Positions 35,067 through 50,900 of a DNA stretch of 64,000 nucleotides are shown in pieces. The stretch's first letter is position 1. Each line of letters begins with the position of its first letter. The stretch comes from Piscinibacter sp. (GTDB lineage: Bacteria > Pseudomonadota > Gammaproteobacteria > Burkholderiales > Burkholderiaceae_C). The notes beneath the pieces are model-generated. The model saw only the letters and a list, made by a program, of their open reading frames with translations, ran no database searches and had not been told where the DNA came from. The DNA lies in contig JADJJI010000004.1 in the NCBI GenBank assembly GCA_016706565.1, positions 248,001-312,000 of the forward strand. Direction: 5' to 3'. The position numbers and the translations under genes were made by a program.

Positions 35067-38000
35067 ATGACCAGCACCCATCACGTGATTAGCGAAGCCA
35101 GTCGCAGCTCGCGGCTGGCACCAGCCGCAGCTCGATGGCGCGCAGCCCTGGCACTCGCAGTGGCAGGCGCCACGGCCCTGGTCAGCGTGGCGCCTTCGCA
35201 GGCGGCTTCGCTGGCGGATGCGCCGGTCTTTTCGCGCAGCGCGATTCTCGGCAACGTTGCACTTGCACTTTCGGTGGAATGGCCGACGGCCGAGCGGGCC
35301 GCATATCCCGGCACGAACGACTACACGAGCGCAAACACCTACAAGGGCTACTTCGATCCGAACAAGTGCTATCTGTACCAGTACGATGCGACCGTCCAGG
35401 CGAATCGCTACTTCTATCCCGCTGCCGTGGCGACCAACCGCACGTGCGTGGCGATGTGGAGCGGAAACTTCCTTAACTGGGCTGCCACCCAGACGATCGA
35501 TCCGTTCCGACTCGTGATGACCGGCGGTTTTCGGGTGCGTGACGAGATCAACCTGACGGTACTTCAGAAGGCGAACCACCCGGCCACGGGACAGCTATTC
35601 CCCAACAAGAGTCTTCCTGCCGCGGCCATTGCCGGCGCGACACCGTTTGGGGCACGCGCCGCGTTCAACACGCGCATCAATGGGGCGGGTTTCGACATGG
35701 TTTTCACCGTGTCAGGTGCCGTCGGAGCCATAAGCGGGGCTGTGCCCGCGACGACGGACTTCAACCCTGCCGACGCGCTCGTGAACGCGACGGTTTATCG
35801 CATTCCGATTCGCGTGAAGGTGTGCGATCCGACTGCACCGGGTGGCGTCGAGACGAACTGCAAGCAGTACGGCAGCAACTGGAAGCCTGAGGGCATGATG
35901 CAGCAGTACTCGCAGCGACTGCGATTCTCCGCGCTCGGGTACCTCAATCAATCGGGCAACGACCGCGATGGCGCGGTTCTGCGCGCGCGCATGAAGTTCG
36001 TGGGCCCGACGCATCCCGTGCCTGGCGCACCAGATGCGGCGAATGCGGCTGCGGAGTGGGACCCGAACACGGGCATCTTCGTCACCAACCCCGATACCGC
36101 CGATGCCGCCGCGACCAATCTGGCCTACGTGCCAGCCACAGCGGTGAGCAACAGCGGCGTCGCCAACTACCTGAACAAGTTCGGCCAGCTCTTCCCGGCG
36201 AACGGCTACAAGGGCAACGATCCGGTGGGTGAGCTGTACTACGCAGCACAGCGCTACTTCAGGAATCTGGGCGAGGTGCCGGAATGGAACACGCTTCGTC
36301 CCACGACCACCGTCGACAGGGCGCTGGACGGTTTCCCTGTCGTTCGGACCTGGGACGATCCCATCCAGTACTCCTGCCAGAAGAACTTCATTCTGGGCAT
36401 CGGCGATATCTACACGCACGCCGACAAGAACGTACCGGGTGCCACGGGCACGACGCTCGAGCCCGCCAAGCCGGCTTCGGTGACGAGTGATACGGTCGTC
36501 GATGGCCAGGCCGCAACCAATCTGGCCTTTGCACTGCAAGGCCTCGGGGCACCCAACGCCAACAATTACAGCGGTCGAAACAATTCGGCCGCCATGGTCG
36601 GTCTGGCGTATTGGGCCAACGTCAACGACATCCGGCCCGATGTTGCCAACGTCGCCAAGACCCAGGGCAAACAGACCATCCAGACACTCTGGGTGGATGT
36701 GCTCGAGCAGCCCTTCGTCAACAACAATCAGTTCTTTCTCACCGCGAAGTACGGTGGCTTCATTCCACCCGCCGATCCGCCCTACAGCTTCAGCAATACG
36801 ACGGCGTTGCCCGATGCGTGGTGGTGGACCTCTGGCGAATACGTGACGGGCACCATCAAGCGGCCGGACAACTACTTCACGGCCGGCAACCCGGACCAGA
36901 TGATCACGGGCCTGACACAGGCGTTCCGGCGGATCAACTCGCTCAGTTCGGCATTCACGACCTCATTCTCGACATCGCTGCCCCAGGTGGCCTTGATCGG
37001 CACGGCCAGTTTCGGCGCGCAGTACGACGCCAGCAACTGGACCGGCGAGGTGGTGGGCAGCGAAATCAACTTCACCCTAGACGGCACGCCATCGACCTCC
37101 GAGCGCTGGCGTGCGACGACCAAGCTGGCAGCGCAACTGTTAGGGACAGGCTGGAACACGGCACGCCGGGTGGCGACCTGGAACGGCGCGAACGGCATTC
37201 CGTTCCGTCATGCCAGCCTGACGGCCGCGCAACAAGCCTCGCTGAACACGAGCTATCGGCCCCTCGTCGACGACGGCGCCGACTTCCTGAACTATCTGCG
37301 CGGCGAACGCACCCACGAAACCGACTCGACGGTGACGGGTAGTTCGCGTGCCTACCGTGCCCGCGAGCGTCTGCTCGGCGACATCGTCGGTTCGGCCGCA
37401 CGTCCCGTGGGCCCGCCTTCACTTCCGCTCGTCGACGATCTCGACAACACTGGCTATTCCACGTTCAAGGATACATACAAGTATCGGCCTACCGTGGTTT
37501 ACGTGGGCGCGAACGACGGCATGGTGCATGCCTTCAATGGCGCCTTGACTGGGGCCACGGCGGGGCAGGAGTTGTTTGCCTATGTACCGAGTCCCACCTT
37601 CGCTGGCCCGAGCATCCCGTCCACGCCTGAAGTCAACGGCCTGGCTGCGCTCGGCAACCCGGAGTACGAACACCACTACCTGGTGAACGGTACGCCGACC
37701 AATCACGACGTCGACTTCACCCGGACCTGGAACGGGTCGGCCATCGGCACAGGTGCGCCGAACTGGCGTTCACTCCTGGTCGGTGGGTTGGGCAAGGGCG
37801 GGCGCTCGTACTATGCGCTCGACGTCACGGATCCGGCGGCGATGACGAGCGAAGCGGCTGTCGCTTCGAAAGTGCTGTGGGAGTTCACTGCTCCGGAAAT
37901 GGGATTCACTTTCGGCGAGCCTGTCGTCGTCAAGACCCGGAAGTACGGCTGGACGGTGATCTTTCCGTCCGGCTACAACAATGCAGATGGACACGGCTAC

Positions 38001-38903
38001 CTGTTCTTCGTGAATCCCCGCACCGGCGCACTGCTGGAGCCGCCTGTTGCAACGGGCACCGGGGCGACGCCGACAGCTCCAGGGCTGGCACACATCAATG
38101 CCTATGTGCTGAACTACAAGGACGGTTACGCTGATGCCGTTTATGGCGGAGATCTTGATGGCAACCTGTGGCGATTCGACATCACCACGACTTCGGGCAC
38201 CTATCCGGCCCCGGTCAAGCTGGCGCAACTGACCGACAGCCTCGGAAACGCCCAGCCGGTCACTTCTCGCCCGGTCATCGAATGGCACCCCAAGACGAAG
38301 GGACGCTATGTCATGGTCGGCACTGGCCGGCTGCTGGACGCTAGCGACCGTAGCTCATCCCTTGAACAGAGCTTCTACGCGATCAAGGATGGTGACGGGG
38401 GGCGCTTCAACCGGCTGACGGATCTGCCGACCGGCATCACCTTCCCGATCCTGCGCTCGCAACTTGTGCGCAACGACTCCATGCTCGCCACCATCAATCC
38501 GACTGCCACGGCGCCGATGGGCTGGTTCAAGGATCTGGGCATCGGTCCGAACAACGTTGCATGGCGTCTGGTGAACGATCCTGCCCCGTTCGGCTCGACG
38601 GTGGCATTCGCGCCGACGCTCCCTTCCGTGGACGATCCGTGTACGCCTTCCGGAGAAAGTCGGACTTACGCGGCTGATTTCGCAAGCGGGGTCTCGCGTC
38701 TGAGTGATGTCAGCGGTGCCGTGCTCCCCTACACCACGCCGGGCTCTGGTGTCGTGACCGACCTGCGCTTCCTCAGCGTCAACGGCAAGGTCCGCCTCAT
38801 CGCCGGCACGGACACGGGTTCTGTGCGTCAGGTCCGGGGCGAGTTCGGCTCTGCGCTGGGTCTTCGCCGGCTCAACTGGCGCGAACTCGGGATCGGCAAC
38901 TGA
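35067..38903 (+). CDS. pilY1: Type IV pilus tip-associated protein PilY1
   Basis: PilY1/PilC proteins sit at the pilus tip, mediate adhesion and surface sensing, and control retraction. The 1278-residue product has a long signal peptide ending near PSQAAS. The N-terminal half includes WSGNFLNWAATQTIDPFR and SCQKNFILGIGDIYTHADKN. The C-terminal beta-propeller contains RPTVVYVGANDGMVHAFN, YYALDVTDP and a calcium loop in YGGDLDGNLWRFD. I see no DxSxS metal site of a von Willebrand A domain. The ATG at 35067 is preceded by AGAGG; longer in-frame extensions overlap pilX and are rejected. Last gene of the minor-pilin operon. Confidence 0.94.
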   Translation: MTSTHHVISEASRSSRLAPAAARWRAALALAVAGATALVSVAPSQAASLADAPVFSRSAILGNVALALSVEWPTAERAAYPGTNDYTSANTYKGYFDPNKCYLYQYDATVQANRYFYPAAVATNRTCVAMWSGNFLNWAATQTIDPFRLVMTGGFRVRDEINLTVLQKANHPATGQLFPNKSLPAAAIAGATPFGARAAFNTRINGAGFDMVFTVSGAVGAISGAVPATTDFNPADALVNATVYRIPIRVKVCDPTAPGGVETNCKQYGSNWKPEGMMQQYSQRLRFSALGYLNQSGNDRDGAVLRARMKFVGPTHPVPGAPDAANAAAEWDPNTGIFVTNPDTADAAATNLAYVPATAVSNSGVANYLNKFGQLFPANGYKGNDPVGELYYAAQRYFRNLGEVPEWNTLRPTTTVDRALDGFPVVRTWDDPIQYSCQKNFILGIGDIYTHADKNVPGATGTTLEPAKPASVTSDTVVDGQAATNLAFALQGLGAPNANNYSGRNNSAAMVGLAYWANVNDIRPDVANVAKTQGKQTIQTLWVDVLEQPFVNNNQFFLTAKYGGFIPPADPPYSFSNTTALPDAWWWTSGEYVTGTIKRPDNYFTAGNPDQMITGLTQAFRRINSLSSAFTTSFSTSLPQVALIGTASFGAQYDASNWTGEVVGSEINFTLDGTPSTSERWRATTKLAAQLLGTGWNTARRVATWNGANGIPFRHASLTAAQQASLNTSYRPLVDDGADFLNYLRGERTHETDSTVTGSSRAYRARERLLGDIVGSAARPVGPPSLPLVDDLDNTGYSTFKDTYKYRPTVVYVGANDGMVHAFNGALTGATAGQELFAYVPSPTFAGPSIPSTPEVNGLAALGNPEYEHHYLVNGTPTNHDVDFTRTWNGSAIGTGAPNWRSLLVGGLGKGGRSYYALDVTDPAAMTSEAAVASKVLWEFTAPEMGFTFGEPVVVKTRKYGWTVIFPSGYNNADGHGYLFFVNPRTGALLEPPVATGTGATPTAPGLAHINAYVLNYKDGYADAVYGGDLDGNLWRFDITTTSGTYPAPVKLAQLTDSLGNAQPVTSRPVIEWHPKTKGRYVMVGTGRLLDASDRSSSLEQSFYAIKDGDGGRFNRLTDLPTGITFPILRSQLVRNDSMLATINPTATAPMGWFKDLGIGPNNVAWRLVNDPAPFGSTVAFAPTLPSVDDPCTPSGESRTYAADFASGVSRLSDVSGAVLPYTTPGSGVVTDLRFLSVNGKVRLIAGTDTGSVRQVRGEFGSALGLRRLNWRELGIGN

Positions 38904-38915
38904 GTCTTCCTGATC

Positions 38916-38945
38916 GGGCTTCGTCAGCGTTTGCTGACGGAGCCC
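38916..38945. other. Hairpin downstream of pilY1
   Basis: GGGCTTCGTCAGC, a GTTT loop and GCTGACGGAGCCC form a 13-bp stem with one T-G pair, starting 12 bases after the pilY1 stop. No T-run follows on the plus strand. It could be a weak or bidirectional terminator, an mRNA-stabilising structure, or a REP-like element next to the REP-transposase-like gene. Confidence 0.5.
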
Positions 38946-38976
38946 GGATGGAGCCCGACGACCAAGCAGGATTCTG

Positions 38977-39666
38977 ATGGCGCGGCTGCCACGGCTCAGT
39001 GTCGCCGGTGTACCGCACCTGGTCGAACAATGTGGCCACAACGGGCAGGCCCTCTTTCTGGATTCGGCGGACCTTAGGGTCTACCGCGAGATCCTGCTGG
39101 AGGCCACGAGTGCCAGCGGCGTGGCGCTGCACGCCTATCTGCTGGACACGGCACGAGTGCTGCTGCTTGCCACACCGCGAGATTCAAAAGTCCTGAGTCG
39201 GATGATTCAGCGCGTCGCTCGGCGCTACACCGTGGAGTTCAACCGCCGCCACGAACGCAGCGGCACGATCTGGTCCGGTCGATTCAGATCCACCTTGCTG
39301 CAACCGGGCACGTGCTTCATCGCGGCGATGTGCCACGTCGAGTCCGATGCAGCCCTGGCTGGGGACGGAAGTGCTGCCGACGGGCAGCGCATTTCCAGCG
39401 TCGCCCATCATCTCGGTCTGGTTGTGGACCCACTGGTGTCCGATCACGCTCTGTTCTGGGCGCTGGGGAACACGCCCTTTGAGCGACACGCGGCATATGG
39501 CTTGCTTGCAATGCAGCCCATCTCGCCCGAAGAGCGCCGCCGCTTCGACGATGCGGTTCGAAAGGGCTGGGCTCTCGGGACGGAGGCATTTCTCGCTGAG
39601 ATCGCCGAGGCCAGCTCGCGGCGCGTTCGCCCATTGACTGCAGGACGCCCCCGCAAACCCACGTGA
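38977..39666 (+). CDS. REP-associated tyrosine transposase (RAYT) homologue lacking the HUH motif
   Basis: The 229-residue protein aligns over its full length with the Y1/IS200-like TnpA_REP family. Shared features are MARLPRLSVAGVPHLV at the start and GVALHAYLL, with FNRRHERSGTIWSGRFRSTLL and GWALGTEAFLAEI further along. The GRPRK tail is also typical. The catalytic HUH of the family, normally NHVHLL after HAYVLM, reads DTARVLL here. The usual YIELNPVRAG segment reads CHVESDAALAG. The frame is otherwise intact with no stop or frameshift. It is therefore a catalytically dead, possibly domesticated relative. It lies between pilY1 and gltB, with no terminal repeats forming an insertion sequence. 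Confidence 0.8.
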   Translation: MARLPRLSVAGVPHLVEQCGHNGQALFLDSADLRVYREILLEATSASGVALHAYLLDTARVLLLATPRDSKVLSRMIQRVARRYTVEFNRRHERSGTIWSGRFRSTLLQPGTCFIAAMCHVESDAALAGDGSAADGQRISSVAHHLGLVVDPLVSDHALFWALGNTPFERHAAYGLLAMQPISPEERRRFDDAVRKGWALGTEAFLAEIAEASSRRVRPLTAGRPRKPT

Positions 39667-39721
39667 GCGGGTGGGCATCATTGTGTCCCCGATTATTCAT
39701 GGTCTCGACATTGACCACCAA

Positions 39722-39741
39722 GTAATTGGGGTCAGACTCTT
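39722..39741 (+). repeat. REP-like motif next to the transposase homologue
   Basis: AATTGGGGTCAGACTCTT, together with TGTCCCCGATTATT at about 39683-39696, recalls the short GGGGTCAGACTC- and TGTCCCC-type sequences that often flank RAYT genes in Burkholderiales. This rests on recollection of such loci; I found no second copy in this window. Confidence 0.35.
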
Positions 39742-39751
39742 TTTGTTTTGA

Positions 39752-39780
39752 TTGAATCTCATGCTGCGCTGCAGTATCCT
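39752..39780 (+). promoter_or_regulatory. Probable gltB promoter
   Basis: TTGAAT (39752-39757), a 17-base spacer and TATCCT (39775-39780) precede gltB, placing the transcription start near 39787. The ribosome binding site GGAGAG is at 39803-39808. The REP-like motif lies directly upstream of the -35 box. Confidence 0.5.
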
Positions 39781-39812
39781 GCTCGCCGATTCAGTCACGC
39801 ACGGAGAGCGCC

Positions 39813-44564
<4,752 letters not shown>

Positions 44565-44600
44565 GCCCAGCCCGCACGCACACCGAGAGCACAGAAGATC

Positions 44601-46082
<1,482 letters not shown>

Positions 46083-46232
46083 GCGGCTGCAGCCGCCGTG
46101 GCGTGACCAATCCGGCAACGCGGGGTGCCGGCTGGTGAGCAGTTGTTTCGAGGCGGACGCGCGGCCGGGTGATCCGGCGGTGCTTGGGCTACCATGCCTC
46201 GGATCAAGGATTCATCCAGCGCACACCGACCC

Positions 46233-48239
46233 ATGTCGCACTCGTTCGCCAGCAGCCTAGACGCACTCAGTGGCTGGAGGCGTTCGCTCGTCACGCGGCT
46301 GGACGAGGTGTCGCGCTTTCTCTCCGACCACGAACTCTCCGATCCCTCCCTGCAGTCGCAGCTGACGGGGCTGCGCGAGCGGCTCGGCCAGGAGAAGCTG
46401 GTGGTGGCCTTCGTCGCCGAGTTCTCGCGCGGCAAGTCCGAGCTGATCAACGCGATCTTCTTTGCCGACGCCGGCCGCCGAGTGCTGCCGGCCACGCCGG
46501 GGCGCACCACCATGTGCCCGGTCGAACTGGCCTGGGATGCCGAAGAGGTGCCGGCGCTGTCGCTGCTGCCCATCGAGACGCGCCTGAACGGGCAATCGCT
46601 GGCTGAACTGCGCACCCAGCCGCGCGCCTGGAACGTGGTCAAGCTCGACGTCGGCAACCCGGAGCGGCTGGCCGAATCGCTGCGCGAGGTGATGCGCACC
46701 TCCTTCGTGTCGAAGGACGATGCCCGTGCACTCGGCTTCTGGAGCGACGAAGAGCTCGACGACAACCCGCCGCTGGACGACATGGGCCGCGTCGAGGTGC
46801 CGGCCTGGCGCCACGCGCTGATCAACTACCCGCACCCTCTGCTCAAGCAAGGCCTGGTGGTGCTCGACACGCCGGGCCTGAATGCCATCGGCGCCGAGCC
46901 CGAGCTGACGCTGAGCCTGCTGCCCAGCGCGCACGCCACCGTGTTCATCCTCGGTGCCGACATCGGCGTGTCGAAGTCCGACCTGGCGATCTGGCGGGAT
47001 CACCTCAGCGGCGACTCGCAGTCGCGCTTCGTCGTGCTCAACAAGATCGACGCGATGGTCGACCCGCTGGCCACGGCCGAGCAGGTGCGTGAACTGATCG
47101 AGCGCCAGCGCAGCGAGACGGCGCGCACGCTGGCCGTGCCGCCCGAGCGTGTGTATCCGCTCTCGGCGCGCCAGGCGCTGGCAGCCCGCGTCGAGGGCGA
47201 CGCCGCCGCGCTGGCGCAAAGCCGCCTGCCGGCGCTGGAAGCCGCGCTGGGCGAACAGCTGATGCCGCAGCGCCGCGCGCTGCTCGAGCGCGTGGTGCTC
47301 GAGTCGGCCCAGCAGATCGAATCGCACGTTGCCCGCCGCCTGAACGACAGCCGCCGCCAGCTCGCCGAGCAGACGCTCGAACTGCGCGGTCTGCGCGGCA
47401 AGAGCGGCGCCAAGCTGCAGCTGATGCTGCAGCGCGTCGACGCCGAGACGAGCGAGTTCGAATCCTGCACCACCAAACTGCAGGCCATGCGCGCCGTGCA
47501 CAGCCGCATGATGAAGGACGCGATGGTCGGCCTGTCTTCCGACCGGCTGCGCGAAGAGGTCGCGCAGATGCAGGAGACGATGAACGCCTCGCTGCTGAAC
47601 CTCGGCGCCAAGAAGGCCTTTGTCGCGCTGTGCCAGCGCCTGCGCGGCCTGCTGAGCGCGGCACAGAAGAATTCGGTCGAGATCCGGCAGATGCTCGAGG
47701 CCTCGTTTGCCAAGCTGAACGCCGAGTTCGGCTTCGGCCTGGTGCTGAACCCCGGCCCCGACCTCGACCGCTTTGCCGGCGAGCTCGACCTCATCGAGAA
47801 GAGCTACGTCCAGTACCTCGGCCTGACGCAGGCGCTGCGCCTGTCGCAGCCGAAGTTCATGGAGCAGTTCCGGCGCATGCTGATGTCCAAGCTGCGCGTG
47901 GTCTTCGAGAACGCCAGTGCCGAGATGGAGATGTGGAACAAGTCGGCCTCCGCGCAGGTGGATGCCCAGTTGCGCGAGCGTCGCCGCGGCTTCCGGCGGC
48001 GGCGCGAGTCGCTCGAGCGCATCCAGGCCGCCGCGAGCGAGCTCGAGACGCGGCTGGGCGAACTCGACTCACAAGACCAGCGCCTGCAGGGTTTCGAGGG
48101 CCGCTGCGGCGAACTGCTGGACGCGCTGCGCCAGCAGGCCCGCACCGGCACGCGCGGCGAGATGGCGACGATGATCACCATCGACCTGCCGCTGGACGAC
48201 GAGCCCGCGCCTCCGCAACTGCGCCTGGTCAAGGCCTGA
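46233..48239 (+). CDS. Dynamin-like GTPase family protein
   Basis: A 668-residue bacterial dynamin-like protein. The G domain spans about residues 45-300, with G1 [10 protein letters not shown]2 around [12 protein letters not shown]3 LDTPGL and G4 VLNKID. The G1 lysine and serine are present. The remainder is largely helical with arginine-rich coiled segments ([21 protein letters not shown]), as in the neck and trunk of dynamins. No transmembrane helix is obvious. Function in this order is unknown; relatives act in membrane remodelling or envelope stress. Start chosen as MSHSF; an ATG at 46194 adds 13 residues. mutY begins 8 bases after the stop. Confidence 0.85.
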   Translation: MSHSFASSLDALSGWRRSLVTRLDEVSRFLSDHELSDPSLQSQLTGLRERLGQEKLVVAFVAEFSRGKSELINAIFFADAGRRVLPATPGRTTMCPVELAWDAEEVPALSLLPIETRLNGQSLAELRTQPRAWNVVKLDVGNPERLAESLREVMRTSFVSKDDARALGFWSDEELDDNPPLDDMGRVEVPAWRHALINYPHPLLKQGLVVLDTPGLNAIGAEPELTLSLLPSAHATVFILGADIGVSKSDLAIWRDHLSGDSQSRFVVLNKIDAMVDPLATAEQVRELIERQRSETARTLAVPPERVYPLSARQALAARVEGDAAALAQSRLPALEAALGEQLMPQRRALLERVVLESAQQIESHVARRLNDSRRQLAEQTLELRGLRGKSGAKLQLMLQRVDAETSEFESCTTKLQAMRAVHSRMMKDAMVGLSSDRLREEVAQMQETMNASLLNLGAKKAFVALCQRLRGLLSAAQKNSVEIRQMLEASFAKLNAEFGFGLVLNPGPDLDRFAGELDLIEKSYVQYLGLTQALRLSQPKFMEQFRRMLMSKLRVVFENASAEMEMWNKSASAQVDAQLRERRRGFRRRRESLERIQAAASELETRLGELDSQDQRLQGFEGRCGELLDALRQQARTGTRGEMATMITIDLPLDDEPAPPQLRLVKA

Positions 48240-48246
48240 CACGCCG

Positions 48247-49302
48247 GTGCCCGAGGTGCCCGGCGCGTTCGCGCGGCAGGTGATCGCCTGGCAGCGCAGT
48301 CATGGCCGGCATGCGCTGCCCTGGCAAGGCACGCGAGACCCGTATCGCGTCTGGCTCTCCGAGATCATGCTGCAGCAGACTCAGGTGGCCACGGTGCTGG
48401 GCTACTACGAACGTTTCCTGCGGCGATTCCCGGACGTGCAGTCGCTGGCCGCAGCCGCGCAGGACGACGTGCTGGCGCTGTGGAGCGGCCTGGGCTACTA
48501 CAGCCGCGCGCGCAACCTGCACCGCTGCGCGCAGGCGGTGGTGGCCGAGCACGGCGGGCACTTCCCGTCTCGCAGCGACACCCTCGCCACGCTGCCCGGC
48601 ATCGGCCGATCGACTGCCGCCGCGATCGCCGCCTTCTGCTTCGGGGAACGCGTGGCCATCCTCGATGGCAACGTGAAGCGCGTGCTGACGCGCGTGCTGG
48701 GCTTCGAGGGCGATCTCGCGATGGCCACACAGGAGCGCGTGTTGTGGGAGCGCGCCACGGCGCTGCTGCCCGATTCGGGCATCGAAGCCTACACGCAAGG
48801 GCTGATGGATCTCGGCGCGACGCTGTGCCTGGCGCGCTCGCCGCAATGCCTTTTGTGCCCGGTGAGCGAAGGCTGCACGGCCGCGCGCGAAGGCCGGCCC
48901 GAACGCTACCCGGTGAAGACGCGCAAGCTCAAGCGCGGCACGCGCGAGCACCTGTGGCTGTGGCTGCGCTGGGGCGAGCGGATCTGGCTCGTGCAGCGGC
49001 CGGGCAGCGGCGTCTGGGCCGGGCTGTGGAGCCTGCCCGAGTTCGACACGGCCGATGCGCTGGGCGAAGCCTCGGCCGGCTGGCCCGGCGAAGGCGAGGC
49101 GCTGCCGAGCTTCACCCATGTGCTCACGCACCTGGACTGGACGCTGCACCCGCGGCGCTGGACGCTGCCGGCGCACACCACCGAAAGCCGCACCGCGCAG
49201 ATCGTCGTGCCCTGGCCGAGCGGCCGCTGGTTCACGCTGGATGAAGCGCTGAATGCCGGGCTGCCGGCGCCCTTGCGCAAGCTGCTGCTGCAGCCGCGCT
49301 GA
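48247..49302 (+). CDS. mutY: Adenine DNA glycosylase MutY
   Basis: MutY removes adenine mispaired with 8-oxoguanine. The 351-residue protein has the catalytic glutamate in LSEIMLQQTQV, the helix-hairpin-helix LPGIGRSTAAAI, and the catalytic aspartate in AILDGNVKRVL. The 4Fe-4S cluster motif is C-X6-C-X2-C-X5-C in CLARSPQCLLCPVSEGC. A C-terminal NUDIX-like domain (about 230-345) recognises 8-oxoG. GTG start at 48247, 8 bases after the dynamin-like gene. Confidence 0.96.
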   Translation: MPEVPGAFARQVIAWQRSHGRHALPWQGTRDPYRVWLSEIMLQQTQVATVLGYYERFLRRFPDVQSLAAAAQDDVLALWSGLGYYSRARNLHRCAQAVVAEHGGHFPSRSDTLATLPGIGRSTAAAIAAFCFGERVAILDGNVKRVLTRVLGFEGDLAMATQERVLWERATALLPDSGIEAYTQGLMDLGATLCLARSPQCLLCPVSEGCTAAREGRPERYPVKTRKLKRGTREHLWLWLRWGERIWLVQRPGSGVWAGLWSLPEFDTADALGEASAGWPGEGEALPSFTHVLTHLDWTLHPRRWTLPAHTTESRTAQIVVPWPSGRWFTLDEALNAGLPAPLRKLLLQPR

Positions 49303-49309
49303 GCGAGGC

Positions 49310-49912
49310 CTACTTCACCACGCCCTGGCCGCGCAGGAACTCGTCGACGAGTTCGAGGCGAACGCGCGGGTCGGGCAATTCCATCAGCTTCTGCTTGGCA
49401 GCCAGCGAGATCGGCAGGATCTCGCACCAGCGGTTGGACACCCAGCCGGCACTGTCGAACTGATACGGCTGCTCGAAAGGCTCGACGCCCTTGCCCTTGA
49501 GCGAGGCGATCGCATTGGCCAGGCCGCGAACGGTCTCGTGCAAGGCCTCGCCGGGCGCGGCGGTCGTGTCGTCGGGAAGCATCTGCACGCTGGCGATCCA
49601 CAGGCCATCGGGCTGCTGGCGCGTGGCACCGATGCGAAAACGCTGTGTGCCGCGGCAACGCAGATGCAGGATGCCGGGCTGCGCGCTGTCGACCTCGAGC
49701 AACTCGGCCGTCACGCCAATGTCCTCGAATACGATCGATTCTTCGCCGCGCCGCACCTCGTTGCCCTTGTGCAGCGCCACCACGCCGAACGGCCGCCGCT
49801 CGCGCAGGCAGGTCGACACCAGGTCGAGATAGCGCGCCTCGAACACCTTGAGGCTCAACAGCCCGCCCGGGAACAGCACGGTCTGCAGCGGGAACAGCGG
49901 CAGATCAGTCAC
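49310..49912 (-). CDS. LON N-terminal substrate-binding domain protein
   Basis: A 200-residue protein consisting only of the N-terminal substrate-binding domain of Lon proteases, with no ATPase or protease part. The start region [25 protein letters not shown] and the later [16 protein letters not shown] and [22 protein letters not shown] strands are typical. The GTG (complement 49910-49912) overlaps the rapZ stop by eight bases, making it the last gene of nadK-recN-rapZ. Molecular role unknown in bacteria. Confidence 0.87.
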   Translation of the reverse strand: MTDLPLFPLQTVLFPGGLLSLKVFEARYLDLVSTCLRERRPFGVVALHKGNEVRRGEESIVFEDIGVTAELLEVDSAQPGILHLRCRGTQRFRIGATRQQPDGLWIASVQMLPDDTTAAPGEALHETVRGLANAIASLKGKGVEPFEQPYQFDSAGWVSNRWCEILPISLAAKQKLMELPDPRVRLELVDEFLRGQGVVK

Positions 49913-50900
49913 GCGCGTCGAGCTCACGGTGGCGCACCAGCGTGCCGGAGCGGGCACCGAAACGCCGCGCGAGCGTCTCGGCAAAGTACACCGAGCGGTG
50001 CTGCCCACCGGTGCAGCCGATCGCGACGGTGAGGTAGCTGCGCTGGTCGGCCTCGAAGGCCGGCAGCCAGCGCGACAGGAAGGATTCGATCTGCGTCAGC
50101 ATCTCGGTGACCTCGGGCTGAGCCTGCAGGTACTCGGCCACCGGCGCGTCGCGCCCGTTCTGCGGCCGCAGCTCGCGGATGTAGTACGGGTTGGGCAGCA
50201 CGCGCACGTCGAACACGTAGTCGGCATCCAGCGGCACGCCGTGCTTGAAGGCGAAGCTCTCGAACACCAGCGTGAGCCGGTGACCTTCGGCACGCACGAG
50301 GCCGCGCATCCAGGCGCGCAGCTGCGCAGGGCGCAGCTGGCTGGTGTCGATGACGGTGGACACCTCGCGCAGCGCGCCGAGCAGTTCGCGCTCGAGCTCG
50401 ATGGCGTCGACCAGGGCACGGCGGCCGTCGACCGTGCTGTCTTCGCGGCGCCGCGCCGGGGCGGGGCTCGGGTTGGCGTCGGACAGCGGGTGGGGGCGGC
50501 GCGTCTCGGAGAAGCGGCGCACCAGTGCGTCGGTGGTGGCATCGAGGAACACCGAGGTGATCGCCACGCCTTCGGTGCGCAGCTCCTCGAGCAGCGGCAG
50601 CAGGTGGGGCAGCGAGCCGGCGCTGCGCACGTCGACGGCGATGGCGACGCGGCGGTCCGATCGCTCGTGTTCCAGCCGCAGGAACTCGCGCAGCAACTCG
50701 GGCGGCAGGTTGTCGACGCAGAAGAAGCCGGCGTCCTCCAGCGCGTGCAGCGCCACCGACTTGCCCGAGCCCGAGATGCCGGTGACCAGCACCACCTCGG
50801 GCGGCGCGCTGGCCGGCCCGGCCGCTTCGCCGCCGGCGGTGGTGAAGTCCTGCAGGTTGGCGAGCACCTCCTGCAGGTTGTCGTTGCGCGGCACGTTCAT
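49905..50900 (-). CDS. rapZ: RNase adapter protein RapZ
   Basis: RapZ is a nucleotide-binding protein; in E. coli it delivers the GlmZ small RNA to RNase E and so controls amino-sugar synthesis. The 331-residue product has Walker [10 protein letters not shown] (about residue 42), [12 protein letters not shown] and [11 protein letters not shown]. The C-terminal RNA-binding domain contains [16 protein letters not shown], then LPNPYYI and [12 protein letters not shown] proline/arginine-rich insertion (about residues 140-160) lengthens it against E. coli RapZ (284). Overlaps recN as ATGA. Confidence 0.95.
   Translation of the reverse strand: MNVPRNDNLQEVLANLQDFTTAGGEAAGPASAPPEVVLVTGISGSGKSVALHALEDAGFFCVDNLPPELLREFLRLEHERSDRRVAIAVDVRSAGSLPHLLPLLEELRTEGVAITSVFLDATTDALVRRFSETRRPHPLSDANPSPAPARRREDSTVDGRRALVDAIELERELLGALREVSTVIDTSQLRPAQLRAWMRGLVRAEGHRLTLVFESFAFKHGVPLDADYVFDVRVLPNPYYIRELRPQNGRDAPVAEYLQAQPEVTEMLTQIESFLSRWLPAFEADQRSYLTVAIGCTGGQHRSVYFAETLARRFGARSGTLVRHRELDARD

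Noticed and set aside
38977-39666. Calling this an active insertion sequence of the IS200/IS605 group
   Set aside because: The HUH histidines are missing and there are no terminal hairpins or target-site pattern forming an element.
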